The notes beneath the pieces are model-generated. The model saw only the letters and a program-made list of their open reading frames with translations, ran no database searches and was not told the origin of the DNA. The position numbers and the translations under genes are program-made. Below are positions 10,776-23,400 of a stretch of 64,000 bases of DNA, in pieces (within the stretch, counting starts at the first letter, position 1; every line of letters begins with the position of its first letter). The DNA comes from Epiperipatus broadwayi (Eukaryota; Onychophora; Udeonychophora; Euonychophora; Peripatidae), in contig JAQFVV010006200.1 in assembly GCA_028023455.1 (NCBI GenBank), positions 7,285,506-7,349,505 of the forward strand, given 5' to 3'.

Positions 10776-12870
10776 TCAATATATTACACGAGACAATAAC
10801 CAAAATTTTAAATATTTTTTAAAAATATAAAAAGGTAAATTATCAACATCAATTGAACAGTCAGTAATAAAAGAATTAAAGAGCCTGATTCCATTGTAAC
10901 TAAATTGCCTACGATTTATAATTGATACTTTATGACACAGTAAAAAATGATGACAATATATATATCAATGTCAATTCTAAACTTATATTGTTTAGAAACA
11001 GATAACATTCCGGAATTGACATATATATCTTCACACTGAGGTCAAACTAGGTCTACCAAAAATAATATGCATTGTATAATTTTGCAAAGTATATAATTGA
11101 GATAGTGATTAATTAGTAGAGCCACCCCAAATGGAAATATTATAACATAATACACTCTAATAACAAGCAAATATATAGTTATCAAAGTATATTTAGGTAT
11201 GAATTTCACCAGATAATAAAATAAATAATTAATTTTACATAATCAAGAACATAAGTAGACAATGTGCTTAGACCAAGATAACCTTGAATCAATATAGATG
11301 CCTAAATAGCAATAATTATCAACAAAACTAATGTTACAACATGTACAAATACTTTTTGAATGAACATTATACTGATCACAAATTATAATACTAATTGAAT
11401 GTGTGCAGTCTTTATAAGAGAATGGAATACCTCTGGTTTTATTACAATTAACAGTTAAATAATTTATCATAAGCCAGTTACTTATTGATTCTAGATCTTT
11501 ATTAATCAATTGCCCCAGAATACTTTATGAAAAGCATCATCTGCAAACCCATAAATCTTTGAATTCAAAGACAAAGTAAAGATGTCATTTATATATGTAT
11601 TAAAAATAGTACAGGACCAAGTACAGAACATTGTGGAACACCATGATTAACTAATCCAAAATCACCAATAATACCATGTATTTTAGTATCCTGTCTTTTA
11701 TCCTTCATGTAACTTAACAACCAAGAAGCAAAATGACCTCTAAAACCATATGAACATAAACGGTGTAACAAATCTGTATGATTAACAGAGTCACATGCCT
11801 TGGCCAAATCCAAATAAACAGCTGCTGTCTTGAGACCCTTATCCAATAATAATGTCACACTATGTATATGATTATAAATATCATCTAAAGTACTCTTTCC
11901 ACCAACAAATCCAAACTGATAAACAGAAATCACTTTATGAATATTCAAAAATGACATCATCTTATCTTTAACTGCCATCTCAAACAATTTAGCAACAACA
12001 GATATTATCGAAATAGGTCTATAATTGCTAATAATCAATGGATCACCTTTTTAAAAAATGGGTGTAATAACCCCTACTTTCAAACATTCAGAAAATACAC
12101 CAGAAGATAAAGATAGGTTAAACAAGTAAACTAATACAGGTATAAAAGTTAATTTATTGTCTTTTACAATTTGGGATGTTAATTTACCTAATCCAGAAGA
12201 GCAAACATTTTTTAACTCATGAATTAGATGTGAAAACTGAACATCAGAAACATCTGAACAAAAGAAAGTATCAGAAACAAGTGTAGAAGTCATATCATTA
12301 ATAGATGGTTCTATGTGTGGTTTATATACAAAGAAATTATTAAAAAGATCAACCACGTATTTTTCATTACCTTGAACCTCTAACGTGACATCATTATTCT
12401 AAACATAAGTAATTTGGTTAGAATATTTTTTTAACCAAAGAGTTTACTGCTTTCCACTTCAAATAAACATTTTTATTACAAAGAAATTATCTATAATAAT
12501 TTGATTTTGCTATTTTAATATTACATTTAATTTCTTTATTGATCTGCTTTAAGACAATTGAACTGGCAGAACGTTTTAACCTATTTCTAAAATTAATTTT
12601 GTCAATCAACTGATCTGAAATCCACAAATAACGTTTTCTATTTTTATTATTTTATTTAATACGACAAGTAGCCTTATCAATCAAAGAATAACAAATATTT
12701 TGGAATTCTAAAAAAGTTTTATTAACATTATCCAAATCAAAAATACAATCCCAGTTTTGAATAGATAATAAACAATTTAACATGTGATAATTTATCAACA
12801 TACCTGTAGCTAGTCGAATTATTACGAGTCATAGACAATTTTTAAAAAAATTGCAAAATAATCAGTAATA
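10776..12870 (-). pseudogene. LINE ORF2 remnant: endonuclease end, reverse transcriptase, C-terminal domain
   Basis: In 5' to 3' order: ITDYFAIF at about 12,860 (the endonuclease S/T-D-H motif with H changed to Y); the linker with YLWISDQLIDKI and KWKAVNSLVKK; then the RT with NYRPISIISVVAKLFE, VYLDLAKACDSVNH (catalytic Asp), GVPQCSVLGPVLFLI, and GFADDA near 11,545 (the A/G-x-DD active site). A C-terminal stretch follows (GGSTN, SLSQLYTLQNYTMHIIFG, then RLFNSF). Visible lesions: TAA in place of a Lys codon in PIF-K-KGDP at about 12,050; a 1-bp gain before NDIF near 11,585; a shift after FADDA near 11,510; and stops in the C-terminal part. The protein normally nicks DNA and performs target-primed reverse transcription; this copy cannot. 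Confidence 0.75.
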
Positions 12871-12879
12871 TTTAATTCA

Positions 12880-12930
12880 GATGATGATGATGATAATAAT
12901 AATAATGATGATGATGATGATGATGATGGT
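12880..12930. repeat. (GAT)n/(AAT)n microsatellite
   Basis: A mixed GAT and AAT trinucleotide tract lies exactly at the truncated 5' edge of the minus-strand LINE. Confidence 0.9.
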
Positions 12931-15900
12931 TTTATTGCTCAAGAGTTTCTAAAAAATTTGAGGCCTAGAAATGATAAACATAGACCAGTCTGTTGATCTT
13001 AAGTTCCAGAGTTTATTATTCTATTACTGAATTAAATGACAAAATGAAGTTAAAACATAGTGTAACTATATTAACTGAAATTTATGATACAATATGATAT
13101 TGCAAAAAATTTCTTCAATATATTTTTTATATGAAAAAACAGCAATACTTAGTAAAATCTTACATTGCCAATATGTTTTTAAGTTAATAGAATTTTTTCT
13201 AGCATATAAAGGATTCCATGGCATAATAACAACATGTCTACTTGCTATGTCTATATTCTGGAATCAAATCCAGACCAAATCTGAAAAATTTTCAAAAGAC
13301 TTGGATTTTTTTTTACGTAAATGGCCCGTATTCCAATTAGATAGTCATCTAATACTGGTTAGCAAATAAATACTTAATTATTTTTAATAGTTTATTTAAA
13401 GACTGTTTTATCTAGCATTCTAGCGCATTTAGTTTAGATAACATTATGAAATAAGAGTTTTTTAATCACTTTTAAATATTTACTATGATTATTTCATGGT
13501 CTACCCCATTTGTAAAACAGATCACGGATATATTATTTAAAAATATACAATTAATAAAGGATTAAAATTGAAATTGATAAAACAAACGTCACCAAATAAT
13601 AATAAAGATTATTATTTCAAAACTATTTTTATATCAAACAAAAAAATTAATCAGCTAATTTAAAACGTGTGTAATTTACATAATCTTTTATGTCGATAAT
13701 TTTTGTTTAAATAAAAAATTTTAAGTCTAGATTTCTTTTATCATTTAGAGGGTTAAATAAAATATACTGTACTATTTGAGTAAAAAACAGTTCTAAAGTT
13801 TTACAAATCCATGTGTCTTGATTTTAAATTATATAGAGAATATAATGAATTATCCCCGCCCCCAATCTTTTTTTAAATTTTAGTAACTAATTTTATTAGT
13901 AATGCTTTCTAACAAAGCTTGTAAACAAGAATAAAAACAGGAATATTAGAAATTATAACTTTCTCTTATTTTCATCACTTTTGAACTTCAAGAGATTTAA
14001 ATGGAAATCTCCCCCCCCCATCTCTCTAAATAAATGAAAGTTTAAGATAACTCTAAACAGATAATGCATAATTATAATAACTATTAACACATAATTTTTT
14101 CAAAGTTTTTATTAATGTATTACAAAGGTTTCAATTATTTTTAAATAATTATTTTTAGAATAAAAACAGTAGACAATATTTAGAAATAATACTGCAGTGA
14201 ACATGTTTAAAAGCTTCAGGCTCTTAAGTCAAAATGCTTCAGACTGGCTTATTTATATAGAAATTTAAGTAAAGAAGAAGGTGGAGCCATCTTTTTCTTA
14301 TAAAAATCTGTCTTAAGTTGTGACATGAGAGCTATCTATACAGTCATTATTACATCTGTTTGACTGTTCTATAAGAATTCTAAATGTGCATGCTTGAAGG
14401 TTTCAGTCTTTCACTTTAATTAGTAGACATAATAGTAACATGAAATAAATATACTTTTTGTATTTCAATATTATTTATATATTAGATTAACATTTAGGTC
14501 TCTGTTTAAAACTAATTGAAACATATCTATTTTAATAAGATTTAGTAAATCTTAGTATAGCTAAGGTTCCATAATTGATAAATTGATAATATTATAATTC
14601 TTGCAACCTCATTAATCTAGGACTACAGCTGAGCATAGATGTTCATTTAATGACAGATATTAAAAGCTTATATTAATTATCTAAAACAGCAGAGCCCAAG
14701 CTGTTGAGGATTGTGTAAATTTTGAGAAGCCCTCATGTTGGGTAATATGCTGTTTTTTCAAAGGTTTAATACCAAATCATATGTACTAAAATATAAATTT
14801 CAGTCTGAGTATGTGGTTGAAAGTGTAAAAATGTTGCAAACCACTAATCTAAAGAATAATTATTTTAAGAAAATTTCTGAGTTTGTCTGGAAACTTTTCA
14901 ACTGTCACAAAATAATCCAACAACTGTGAATTCAAACTCCAAGTCATGAAAATGGAGACCAGTATGCAAAATTCTACAATAAAATGGCAGAAAAATTATA
15001 AAAGAATAATAAAAAAATGAAAGAAATAATTACAATTACCTTTTTTACAAAAATTATTATAAACATAGCTCTAAATATTGTAACCTTATTGTCAAACTTG
15101 ATCTTAATCAAGTCTTGTTTTACCAGTGAGTGAATTAAAATTTTAAAATTCACCAAACTAATATTAATTGTTAAAATAAGTTGTTTGAATCACTAGTGTG
15201 TGTGTTTATTAATTTTATTGGATGAGGTTAGAGAAACTTAATAATTTTATATCTCTAAATCAACAAATAATCAGATTGTTTAACAAATATTTCATTTCTC
15301 TTCCAAGTTGTGTGTGTGCATGCTCACTTATGACTTGTCAAATAAAGCAGTTTATCATTTACAATTAAAATATTGATATAGTGTAATAATTTAATACTGT
15401 CTTAAATAAAGCAATTCAATTATTTTAATATTTAACTGTTAAGCAATAGTTGAAAAACAAAGTTAAAACCAGAATTATTTTGAGCTAAACAATATAATTA
15501 GTAATTTAAAATATTTTTACTGCCTTCTAATTTATTAATAAAGATTTCAATTATTTATGCTCAAGGTCAAATGGTGGAGATTTGCTATTTTAAGCAAATA
15601 TTTCCAATGATGATTAAAGAATCTGATTGGCTTATTGATTTGCAATCAGTCCTTAAATAAAAAGTTTATAAATTAGCCTGCAAAAACTTAGAGAGGGAAT
15701 TGAATAATTTAAGTTAAGGAATTAATTCAAGTCAACAAGGGGATAAACTCAAGTTAAAATCTTTTCCAACTGTTAAGAGAACCTATCCATCATTTAAAAG
15801 TGTATAAATTTATTTAAAATGTATTATTTTCTATAAAAAATGTATAAAGCATTTATCACAGTCACTACATAAAACATGGAGTGAGAATTTAAATACTCTC

Positions 15901-16895
15901 ATCCACAAAAAGGAGGCATTAGAACAATGAACTGATAGTTGGAAAGCTTAAATTCATTAAGAAGACCAAGGTTGCAGCAAGCAAAATGGCTACCAAGATT
16001 TAGTAACAGCAGAAGCAGTTCAAGAAATTTGTATTAATTTTTCTAAATTACTTATAATTATGCTAATGATAAAAGTTATAAAATAAATAATAAATGTTGG
16101 CATTGTAATTTTGAAGTTAACATAGAAATAAATTTTGGAACTTTTTATACTATGAGAAAGTTATTCTTGACTATATTAAAATTTATATAATTTTAATTGC
16201 TAAAATAATTTTTCTTATAAACTTATAAGAACACTTTTATTAATATGAATGCTATTTTAAATTAAGTATATCTGCTATTGACTTTTACTTAATGTAGTAA
16301 ATGCAAAGGAAATAATTAACATTATTAATTATGTTCAAATTAGGAATAGAGACTCATGTAAATCTAAGTTCCATTTATAATGAATGAATAACTAGAACTA
16401 TTAATGTTAGAATTATTGGAAATTACTTTTACCTAAATTATTCATATGAAAAGTTATAAATTCCCTGAATTTTACATGAAATCCAGATATGACTTTTACT
16501 TAATTTTGGATTTGGGTAGTTTTGATTTTACTTAATTGTACTGGAATTTTCAAAGCTCTTAAATAAAAATAACATTATCTCCAATATTAAGTTCACTTTA
16601 ATTCAAGACTGGTAATTTATTATAGTACTAATGTTATAAAAGTAAAAGTACAGAATATTATTTATAGAATAGATAAATTACAACCTGGAATTATATAATT
16701 GTATATAGCAATAGTAGCTTAAAACCAGCATTAATCTTGAATGTTTGCATTTTCTCCTAATTTTTTGTTTAAAAAAATCATAATTAGTTTAAATGATCTT
16801 AACAATTCCTGTATAATTGATCATATTTGATTAATCACTGTATATTTGAAGCATCTAAGATTTTGAATTCGTTAAAATATATTCAAAATAATTAA
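12931..16895. other. AT-rich stretch without a gene
   Basis: The frame at 13,094-13,369 (91 codons) and the shorter ones show no conserved motif. No palindrome or RNA gene was seen. Confidence 0.4.
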
Positions 16896-16994
16896 CGTTG
16901 GTGGACGAATGGTCAGCACAGCTGCCTTACAAGCAGTTGTCCCGGGTTAGCGGGTTCGCTTCCCGGCCAATGCTATGACACATGAAAAAAAAAA
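16896..16994 (+). mobile_element. tRNA-derived SINE (Val-TAC-like)
   Basis: The sequence has an anticodon arm GCTGC-CTTACAA-GCAG with anticodon TAC, a T-arm-like CGGG-TTCGCTT-CCCG that doubles as a pol III B box, and a 3' CCAATGC. A short tail CTATGACACATG and an A-run follow. A second copy at 49,454-49,540 has the same tail and A-run. The first copy keeps the 3' side of the acceptor stem (CCAATGC) and the second keeps the 5' side (GCATTGG), so the ancestor probably had a complete 7-bp acceptor stem. It would be transcribed by RNA polymerase III and mobilised by a LINE; no body beyond the tRNA-like head is apparent. Confidence 0.65.
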
Positions 16995-17658
16995 GAAATA
17001 ATAATAATTACTTCAAATATTTATGGTAAATAATAAAAATATACTGATGATTATTTATATATAAAAAAAGTATTCTAAAAAATACATTATCTTATGAGAT
17101 AAAAAAAAAAAAACCTAGGCTTTCTAATAATTAAAAAAGAGCAAAAAACGAGAAGTACTTATTCTTCAGATTTTCCTTTGAGAGTTATAATTTATGTTTG
17201 TTGTTGTTGTTGCTGCAAATTGTGAAAGAAAACAATTACAACGTTTATAAAAAAAGAATTATACGTCTATTTCACATTTCTAAATTATTAATTAGTAAAG
17301 GATAAAAATCACAATTAAAAAACATATTCCTTTCCCGAAGAAAAATGTTATTCAATATTTTTATAACAATACTTTGGAAAGTACGATTTTGACTCACTTT
17401 AATACTGATGGAGAAATCGTCAACTCCACAATTTATATATTGCATAATGCATGAAAACTGGAAATCTGAGCACTATAGAATTTCCATAAAATAAATTAAT
17501 ACCCACATCATATAAAGAATTGGTAATCAAAATGTATGCTTTGCCCATATCTGATAAATGACCAATTAACAAGTTGGTATCGAATCAACTGGCAATCACA
17601 AAGTCAATTAAACTGATTTTTATTTTACAGTTTAAAAGAAATAAAATGTTAGTTTTTA

Positions 17659-17890
17659 AGATAAGTCTTTAATCACATTCATATCGGCTTTTTCAAACCA
17701 AATTGTGCAAACAATCCTTTTATTGCTGCATAAATTCTATATCTTGTATGGGTCAGAGGGTATTCATTTATTATTTAACACTCGCAAAAAGTGTTTGCAC
17801 AATTTGGTTTGAAAAAGCCGATATGAATTTGATTACAATTGTATACAGACGCTATAAAAAATAAATGCTGATTTATAGATAAGTCTTTAA
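17659..17890. mobile_element. palindromic MITE-like element with 14-bp TSD
   Basis: The direct repeat AGATAAGTCTTTAA lies at 17,659-17,672 and 17,877-17,890. Between them two arms of about 45 bp (about 17,673-17,716 and 17,791-17,834, containing CGGCTTTTTCAAACCAAAT and its complement) enclose a loop of about 75 bp. An asymmetric tail of about 40 bp ends with CGCTATAAAAAATAAATG, close to the terminal sequence of the larger element at 56.5 kb (CGCTATATAAAAAATAAATG). The two therefore belong to one family. There is no coding content. Confidence 0.65.
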
Positions 17891-18137
17891 GTAAATTGTA
17901 ACATTGACATCATCTAAGAATTTTTATTACAAAAAAAAAAAGATACAGAAATTGTCCATATATAATTTAATTACATATATAAGCCAATAAACATCACATG
18001 ACTACCTCCTCTTATGCTTGTGTATAACTTGTTAAAACAGGCAAAAACTCACTATATATATTGCCACACACAGCAAGCTAGAGTAATTAATGGATGCCAG
18101 AAGGCTTGTGCATAAAATCTCCATCTAGTGCCTACTC

Positions 18138-18196
18138 ATCCAATATCCCCAGACTAGTTTCTGGCTTATGGCCTTTGTCAGTGAGGAGCCTTGGAT
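18138..18196 (-). ncRNA. hammerhead ribozyme, one core substitution
   Basis: On the minus strand the core reads CTGACAA (plus-strand 18,175-18,181), GAAA and GTC (C17 at 18,152). CTGACAA departs from CTGANGA at G8, a catalytic residue, so the copy is probably inactive. Helix I pairs TCCTCA with TGGGGA, followed by an internal loop and ATCC/GGAT. Helix III is the self-complementary ACTAGT. Helix II is GGC/GCC around CATAA. Confidence 0.6.
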
Positions 18197-18550
18197 CTGA
18201 GTGCACTGCATCTAGATCTTAGGATCTAATGCAACCCTCCAGCACCCACCTTTTATTTCCATTTAACTACAAAACTATGAGTCTTAAATTGAAAACACCT
18301 TAATGTTTTCAATCCAAGCCCATTAGCTATATAGTCATATGGGTCTGAACCCAGTTCAGTACCCATACATTTTGGTGTCTTGGGTTCTTTAATAACTATA
18401 ACCTCCACTATCCTATTAGGCAGGATTGGTTTTTAAGCCAATAAACATCACATGACTACCTTCTCTTATGCTTGTGTATAACTGTTGTTAAAACAGGCAA
18501 AAATATCACTATATATTTTGCCACACACAGCAAGCTACAGTAATCAATGG

Positions 18551-18590
18551 ATTCCATAAGCCAGAAACTAGTCTGGGGATATTGGATGAG
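18551..18590 (+). ncRNA. 3' half of a hammerhead ribozyme
   Basis: CATAAGCC, then GAAAC, ACTAGT and the cleavage-site GTC (C17 at 18,573), then TGGGGATATTGGAT, are present. The upstream CTGANGA strand is missing because the palindrome junction lies here. Confidence 0.55.
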
Positions 18591-18984
18591 TAGGCACTAG
18601 ATGGAGATTTTATGCACAAGCCTTCTGGCATCCATTGATTACTCTATCTTGCTGTGTGTGGCAATATATATAGTGAGTTTTTGCCTGTTTTAACAACAGT
18701 TATACCCAAGCATAAGAGGAGATAGTCATGTGATGTTTATTGGCTTAAAACCAATCTTGACTAATAGGATAGTGGTGGCTATGGTTATTAAAGAACCAAA
18801 GACACCAAAATATATGAGTACTGAATTGAGTTCGCACCCATATGACTATATAAGCTAATGGACTTGGATTGAAAACATTAAGGTGTTTTCAATTTAAGAC
18901 TCATAGTTTTGTAGTTAAATGGAGATAAAAGGTGGGTGCTGGAGGGTTTCATAAGATTCTAAGATCTAGATGCAGTGCTCTCAG

Positions 18985-19043
18985 ATCCAAGGCTTCTCAC
19001 TGACGAAGGCCATAAGCCATAAACTAGTCTGGGGATATTGGAT
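18985..19043 (+). ncRNA. hammerhead ribozyme, GAAA changed to TAAA
   Basis: CTGACGA (19,000-19,006) matches the core. The second block reads TAAA (19,020-19,023) instead of GAAA, which should weaken or abolish activity. Helix I pairs TTCTCA with TGGGGA (wobbles included), then an internal loop and ATCC/GGAT. Helix III is ACTAGT and cleavage would follow C19029. Confidence 0.6.
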
Positions 19044-19160
19044 GAGTAGGCACTAAATGGGGATTTTATGCACAAGCTTTCTGGCATCCATTGATTACTC
19101 TAGCTTGCTGTGTGTGGCAATATATATAGTGAGTTTTTGCCTGTTTTGATTACATATATA

Positions 19161-20994
19161 CCCTGCAATGTTGTTTTAATTTTTGTTTAACGTCGGTATT
19201 GGTATTTCTATTTGCAAAGTTAACTTTACTTATGAGAAAATGTCTTGAAATCAACATATGCATGTTGTTAAATAGTCATCAATCTTATAATCGATTATAA
19301 ATATTAATAAAACATAGAATAAGATTTTATATACTTCTAATTCTCTTGTTAAATTTAATTTACGATTTTGTATATCTTGACAAGATGATATACCAGTATT
19401 TCATATATGTATTTTAATTTTACATAGGCATTGTGCATGAACATTGCCTAACCACATACCATTTACGCTATATATCCATCAAATGGATACTAATGGTAAA
19501 TTTAATTTCCCAATAATCATTTAATAAATAGCATAACATTAACAGTTTTTGAATGAATATATATAATTAATATACTTTCTAATTCAAGTACATTTGTATA
19601 TAATATCGGGAATCATTATTTATCTCAAAATTAGTGAACAATATTTATTATTTATAAAAATTGAGCAACTCTCCTTAAACGAATGTGATTAAAGTTATGA
19701 CAAACATTCGGAAGAAAAGCTATAAATTGAATGAAAAGTAATATAAAATAGAAGCTTCAAGAGCGTTAAATATCCTCGTAGTCATAGTATTGGAATGTTC
19801 ATGACTGGGCAGGTGTATATATATAGACAATAGATTATTCAGACTGTATGTAAACCAGATAGGCCATCAGTATTTTATCATAATTATCCTTAGGCAGTTG
19901 AATGGGCTTACACTTCCAGCATCTGCTACAGAGACATTCTTTAATAGATTTTTTAAGGCAAAAATGTAAATCTAATTAAATATATATATATGCCTGAGTT
20001 ATCTATCTCTTTTGTGTTAAAATAAATAGATCTCCTAACGTATAAGGGAAGTATTTTAACTAGATAATTCATTTAAGTATGTGTTTGTGCTACAGAAGCA
20101 TGTCACATGACTGAAACATAATACTACATGCTTCAACTTTATTGATAGTCATAATTTTGTCACTGTTACATTACCTTGTCAATTCTATATTTTTATCTGC
20201 ACTTGAAATCACTATAATAATAAGACGTAACTTTTTATTACTACCATTTTGTTAGATATCAGCATTACTTTATAATTACTAATCGTTCTATAATCTAATA
20301 AAAGAGTGAAATTGTCACACTTGTTGTAGACACTTCATTCCCTCAGTATCTTTGATATTCTTATAAGAGATAAATAAATATAATTTTTGCTAGTACCAAT
20401 TTTACAGGATTTTAAAAAGAAATAAGTGAAAGATAATCTAAAACATTGAAAGACAACACTACCACTTTTTCCCTAAGATTGTTGTTAAGAATATCGATTC
20501 AAATAAATCTTAGCATTAGATAAATAATTTATTTTATAGTAGCTTTGTTTATGTATAGAAAAGTAAGAGGGATATCAATTAATTAAAATAAAAAAATAAA
20601 TGTATTTGTAGGAATAATATATTAGAATAAACTCATGCATTCATATTAATATTGGCAATTATAAGTTTATTATCTATCTCAGTTAATGTTTGTTATTATT
20701 ATAAACATATCAATAATATAATATTTATATTTATATATAAATGATGTAATTATCAACAATTTAATGGGAGAATCTAGGCTATTATTGAATAAAGAAGTTA
20801 ATTTTTAAATTTTTAAATTGTGTTATTCATTGATTTCAAAAATAAATCATTTTTATATGCCTTACATCTCTGTATATCTTTCTTTATTGATATCATATTG
20901 GGCTACACAACATTCCACCATAAAGGTTCCTATAATATTATCATTATTATATTTTTATTACTGAACACAAATTTTACATATATATATATTGAAT
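19161..20994. other. AT-rich stretch without a gene
   Basis: No frame with recognisable motifs, no RNA gene and no palindrome was seen. Confidence 0.45.
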
Positions 20995-21120
20995 TAAATA
21001 TTTCCATAGATTGTTATTATAATAAAAAGTAAAAATGAGAAGATAGTGTTCATATAAATATTTCCATAGATTGTTATTATAATAAAAAGTAAAAATGAGA
21101 AGATAGTGTTCATGTAAATA
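20995..21120. repeat. recent 60-bp tandem duplication
   Basis: Two adjacent 60-bp units, beginning at about 21,001 and 21,061 and each starting TTTCCATAGATTG, differ at one base (CATATAAATA against CATGTAAATA). Most neighbouring repeats are far more diverged, so this duplication is young or an assembly stutter. Confidence 0.85.
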
Positions 21121-22832
21121 GAAAGATAACCTTTAACCTTTAAACTCAAGATTGAAGAAAAAAGACTCCTTTTATTTCAGCAAAAAACACTCAAACAAAA
21201 CATATATTTTTGGGTAAACAATAAAATTTATATAGTCAAAAGAATTGTCATTTAGTAGTAATTAATAATTTATTGACATCAGAGGTTACAGATTATCTCT
21301 TTTTACATGGATATTCTCTTCTCATTTCTATTCTTTATTATATATATTGTAACACTTCTGTTACATCGCACACAATAACATAGTGTGTGTGCACAAATAT
21401 ATATATATAAAGTTGAATGGAAAAATAGAAATAAACACATAAAAAATTTGTAGATATTTTCTACATGTCACTGGGAATAAAATAATTATATAAAGGGCTA
21501 AATAATTCTGAATTTAAAATAAAATTTTATTACAAATTAAAAGTATAAAAAGGTCTAACTAAATATTAATATTCCATTCTGATTTAGAAATTAAAAACAA
21601 GCATGTTTTATGTTAAAATAGATCAGATAATTGTAAACAATTTCTAATATCCATTTTGAAATCTTTTTAATTGATAAATTTCTATTTATGTAGAAATCTT
21701 TGTATATCATACTTTGATAAAATTTTCAAGGTTGCTTTCAAAATAATTAAAAGTTTTTTTAATCAAGGTATCAAGTTTTTAATTTAGTGTTTTTGTCATC
21801 TCAGCTGACCATGTAAAAAGAGTTGATAAAAATAGTTAATTGACTGATAGTTTTTTGTAAGAATTGACTAATAATTTTTAGGAAGCATTTGGCAGTAATA
21901 GCTGGCCAGAAGTAGATAGCTAGCAGAGTAGTTCAGATCAGGACAGAAAACTACAATGAAGATATGACTGCAAGAAAGGCAAATCAAAAAGCTGCTCTGT
22001 GGTTCACAATGATGGAGTTTGAATTCACATGGAGAAAAGAATCAACTTCAAGTATTTCAGAGATGTAAATGTGTTCTTCAAGACAGTTTACTTTCCTATC
22101 CAATCCTAGACAGAAGAGATATCATTGTAGTTACCTGAATTATATTTTTTCTGATATGAATATAACCCAATCTTACCAAGAGAACCTCAGCTTGCTGAAG
22201 GATCAATTATATGTATGCTGATGTAACTATAAGTAGAGAAGCACCTATAAATGTATATGATGAATAGCATTATATATAATGAGAAAAATTTTAAATAAAT
22301 TCCTTTGAGTAATTCCTTAAAATGACATTTTTAAGAACAAATAAATAATTTTACTTAATTTAATCATCTAAAAATAGAGATTTAATTTATAGGTGATTTT
22401 ATATTGGTTTTTTTTTCAAGAGAATAAGTGAAAATATTTAACATCTATACTTTTAAATTTTAAAATGTTTCTAATTATTCGATCAACAGTAATCCTGTTA
22501 TGATTGACTTTATTTTTTTAAGGAAAAAAGAAAGAGAAAGAAGTAGACTTATATTTAATAACTGACTCAAATTATTTTTTTCAATATATACTTGTATATG
22601 TGAATGTTATATACTTTCAACAAAGAATTTGATTGTGAAAATGTACATTTTAATAACTTTATTATTTTGACAAGGTAAAATATATGATATAAACACAAGC
22701 AAGCACATACATTTCTACATGCATAAACAAATGTGTTAATCACATATTATAAAAAATTAATGTCATTTATTATTTTGATAAATTCATATATGCTAGATGA
22801 ATTTCATTTATATGTTAAATCAATTATTGTAT
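21121..22832. other. AT-rich stretch without a gene
   Basis: The segment 21,880-22,260 has fewer A/T runs than its surroundings but no recognisable coding motif. Nothing else was seen. Confidence 0.4.
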
Positions 22833-22834
22833 CC

Positions 22835-22866
<32 letters not shown>

Positions 22867-23400
22867 TTTAAGTAAACTGGGTATAAGTTTTTCATATTAC
22901 TAAAATATGATAATTGAAAATTTTAATCATAATTGTATTTTGTATGATGATTGAAATATATTCATCAATTGTATTGCACAACTATGTGTAAATATCAGTG
23001 TTTCTCATATAGACACATATTTTAATTTTAATTATTTATTATATAATTTTATGACAATTCAAATATGTTCAGAAATTATTAGCCACATGTCTGTATGCTG
23101 AATGTGTTTTAAGTAACCCTATTAGAACATATATGTAAACCACAATAAAGTAATTTGAATTTTGTATATTAATCAAGTGAACACATATGTAAAATTTAAT
23201 CATCTTTTTAATTTTATTAAATGTCAATTGAAATGCATTTATTATAAACTGTAAAACATGTGACTGTGTGTATATCTATATATGTGTTGTATGTAACCCA
23301 TTAAGAAGTATTGTAAATCAATGTAATAACTTGAATTTTGTAGTAATTTTGTAAATCACAAATGTGATAATTTTATTTATGTATATTAATTAAAATCAGA
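22833..23400. repeat. (TA)n(TG)n microsatellite and diverged tandem repeat
   Basis: A TA then TG dinucleotide tract at 22,833-22,867 leads into a block repeated about three times (near 22,860, 23,100 and 23,283). Each copy contains a GTGTTTTAAGTAAC-like tract. The second and third also share TAACTTGAATTTTGTA-like and TGTAAAAT/TGTAAATC tracts. Spacing varies from about 180 to 240 bp. Divergence is high, so this is an old tandem array. Confidence 0.5.

Larger units (their letters stand above)
10105..12878 (-). mobile_element. CR1/Jockey-like LINE, 5'-truncated
   Basis: Read on the minus strand, this is a non-LTR retrotransposon from the end of its APE-type endonuclease (about 12,870) to its 3' untranslated region. 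The coding part ends at a stop at 10,776. The 3' UTR contains an (AAT)n tract and ends near 10,105. A second copy of the last roughly 300 bp is present at 49,848-50,170, which fixes the 3' end. The 5' side stops at a (GAT/AAT)n tract at 12,880-12,930, so most of the endonuclease and any ORF1 are missing. No target-site duplication was identified. Confidence 0.75.
17970..19160. mobile_element. inverted-dimer hammerhead retroelement with 12-bp TSD
   Basis: The 12-bp direct repeat ATTACATATATA flanks the element (17,970-17,981 and 19,149-19,160). Inside, two partial-tandem blocks are arranged head-to-head around about 18,590. In each, a segment P (from the ribozyme cleavage site to CATGTGATGTTTATTGGCTT) is followed by a segment Q and then by another ribozyme and part of P. 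On the plus strand the two GTC cleavage positions are 456 nt apart (18,573 and 19,029), defining the monomer. The spacer 18,551-18,628 is asymmetric and holds the 3' half of a hammerhead. No protein is encoded. The layout is that of a retrozyme-like non-autonomous element, integrated as a palindrome. Confidence 0.75.
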
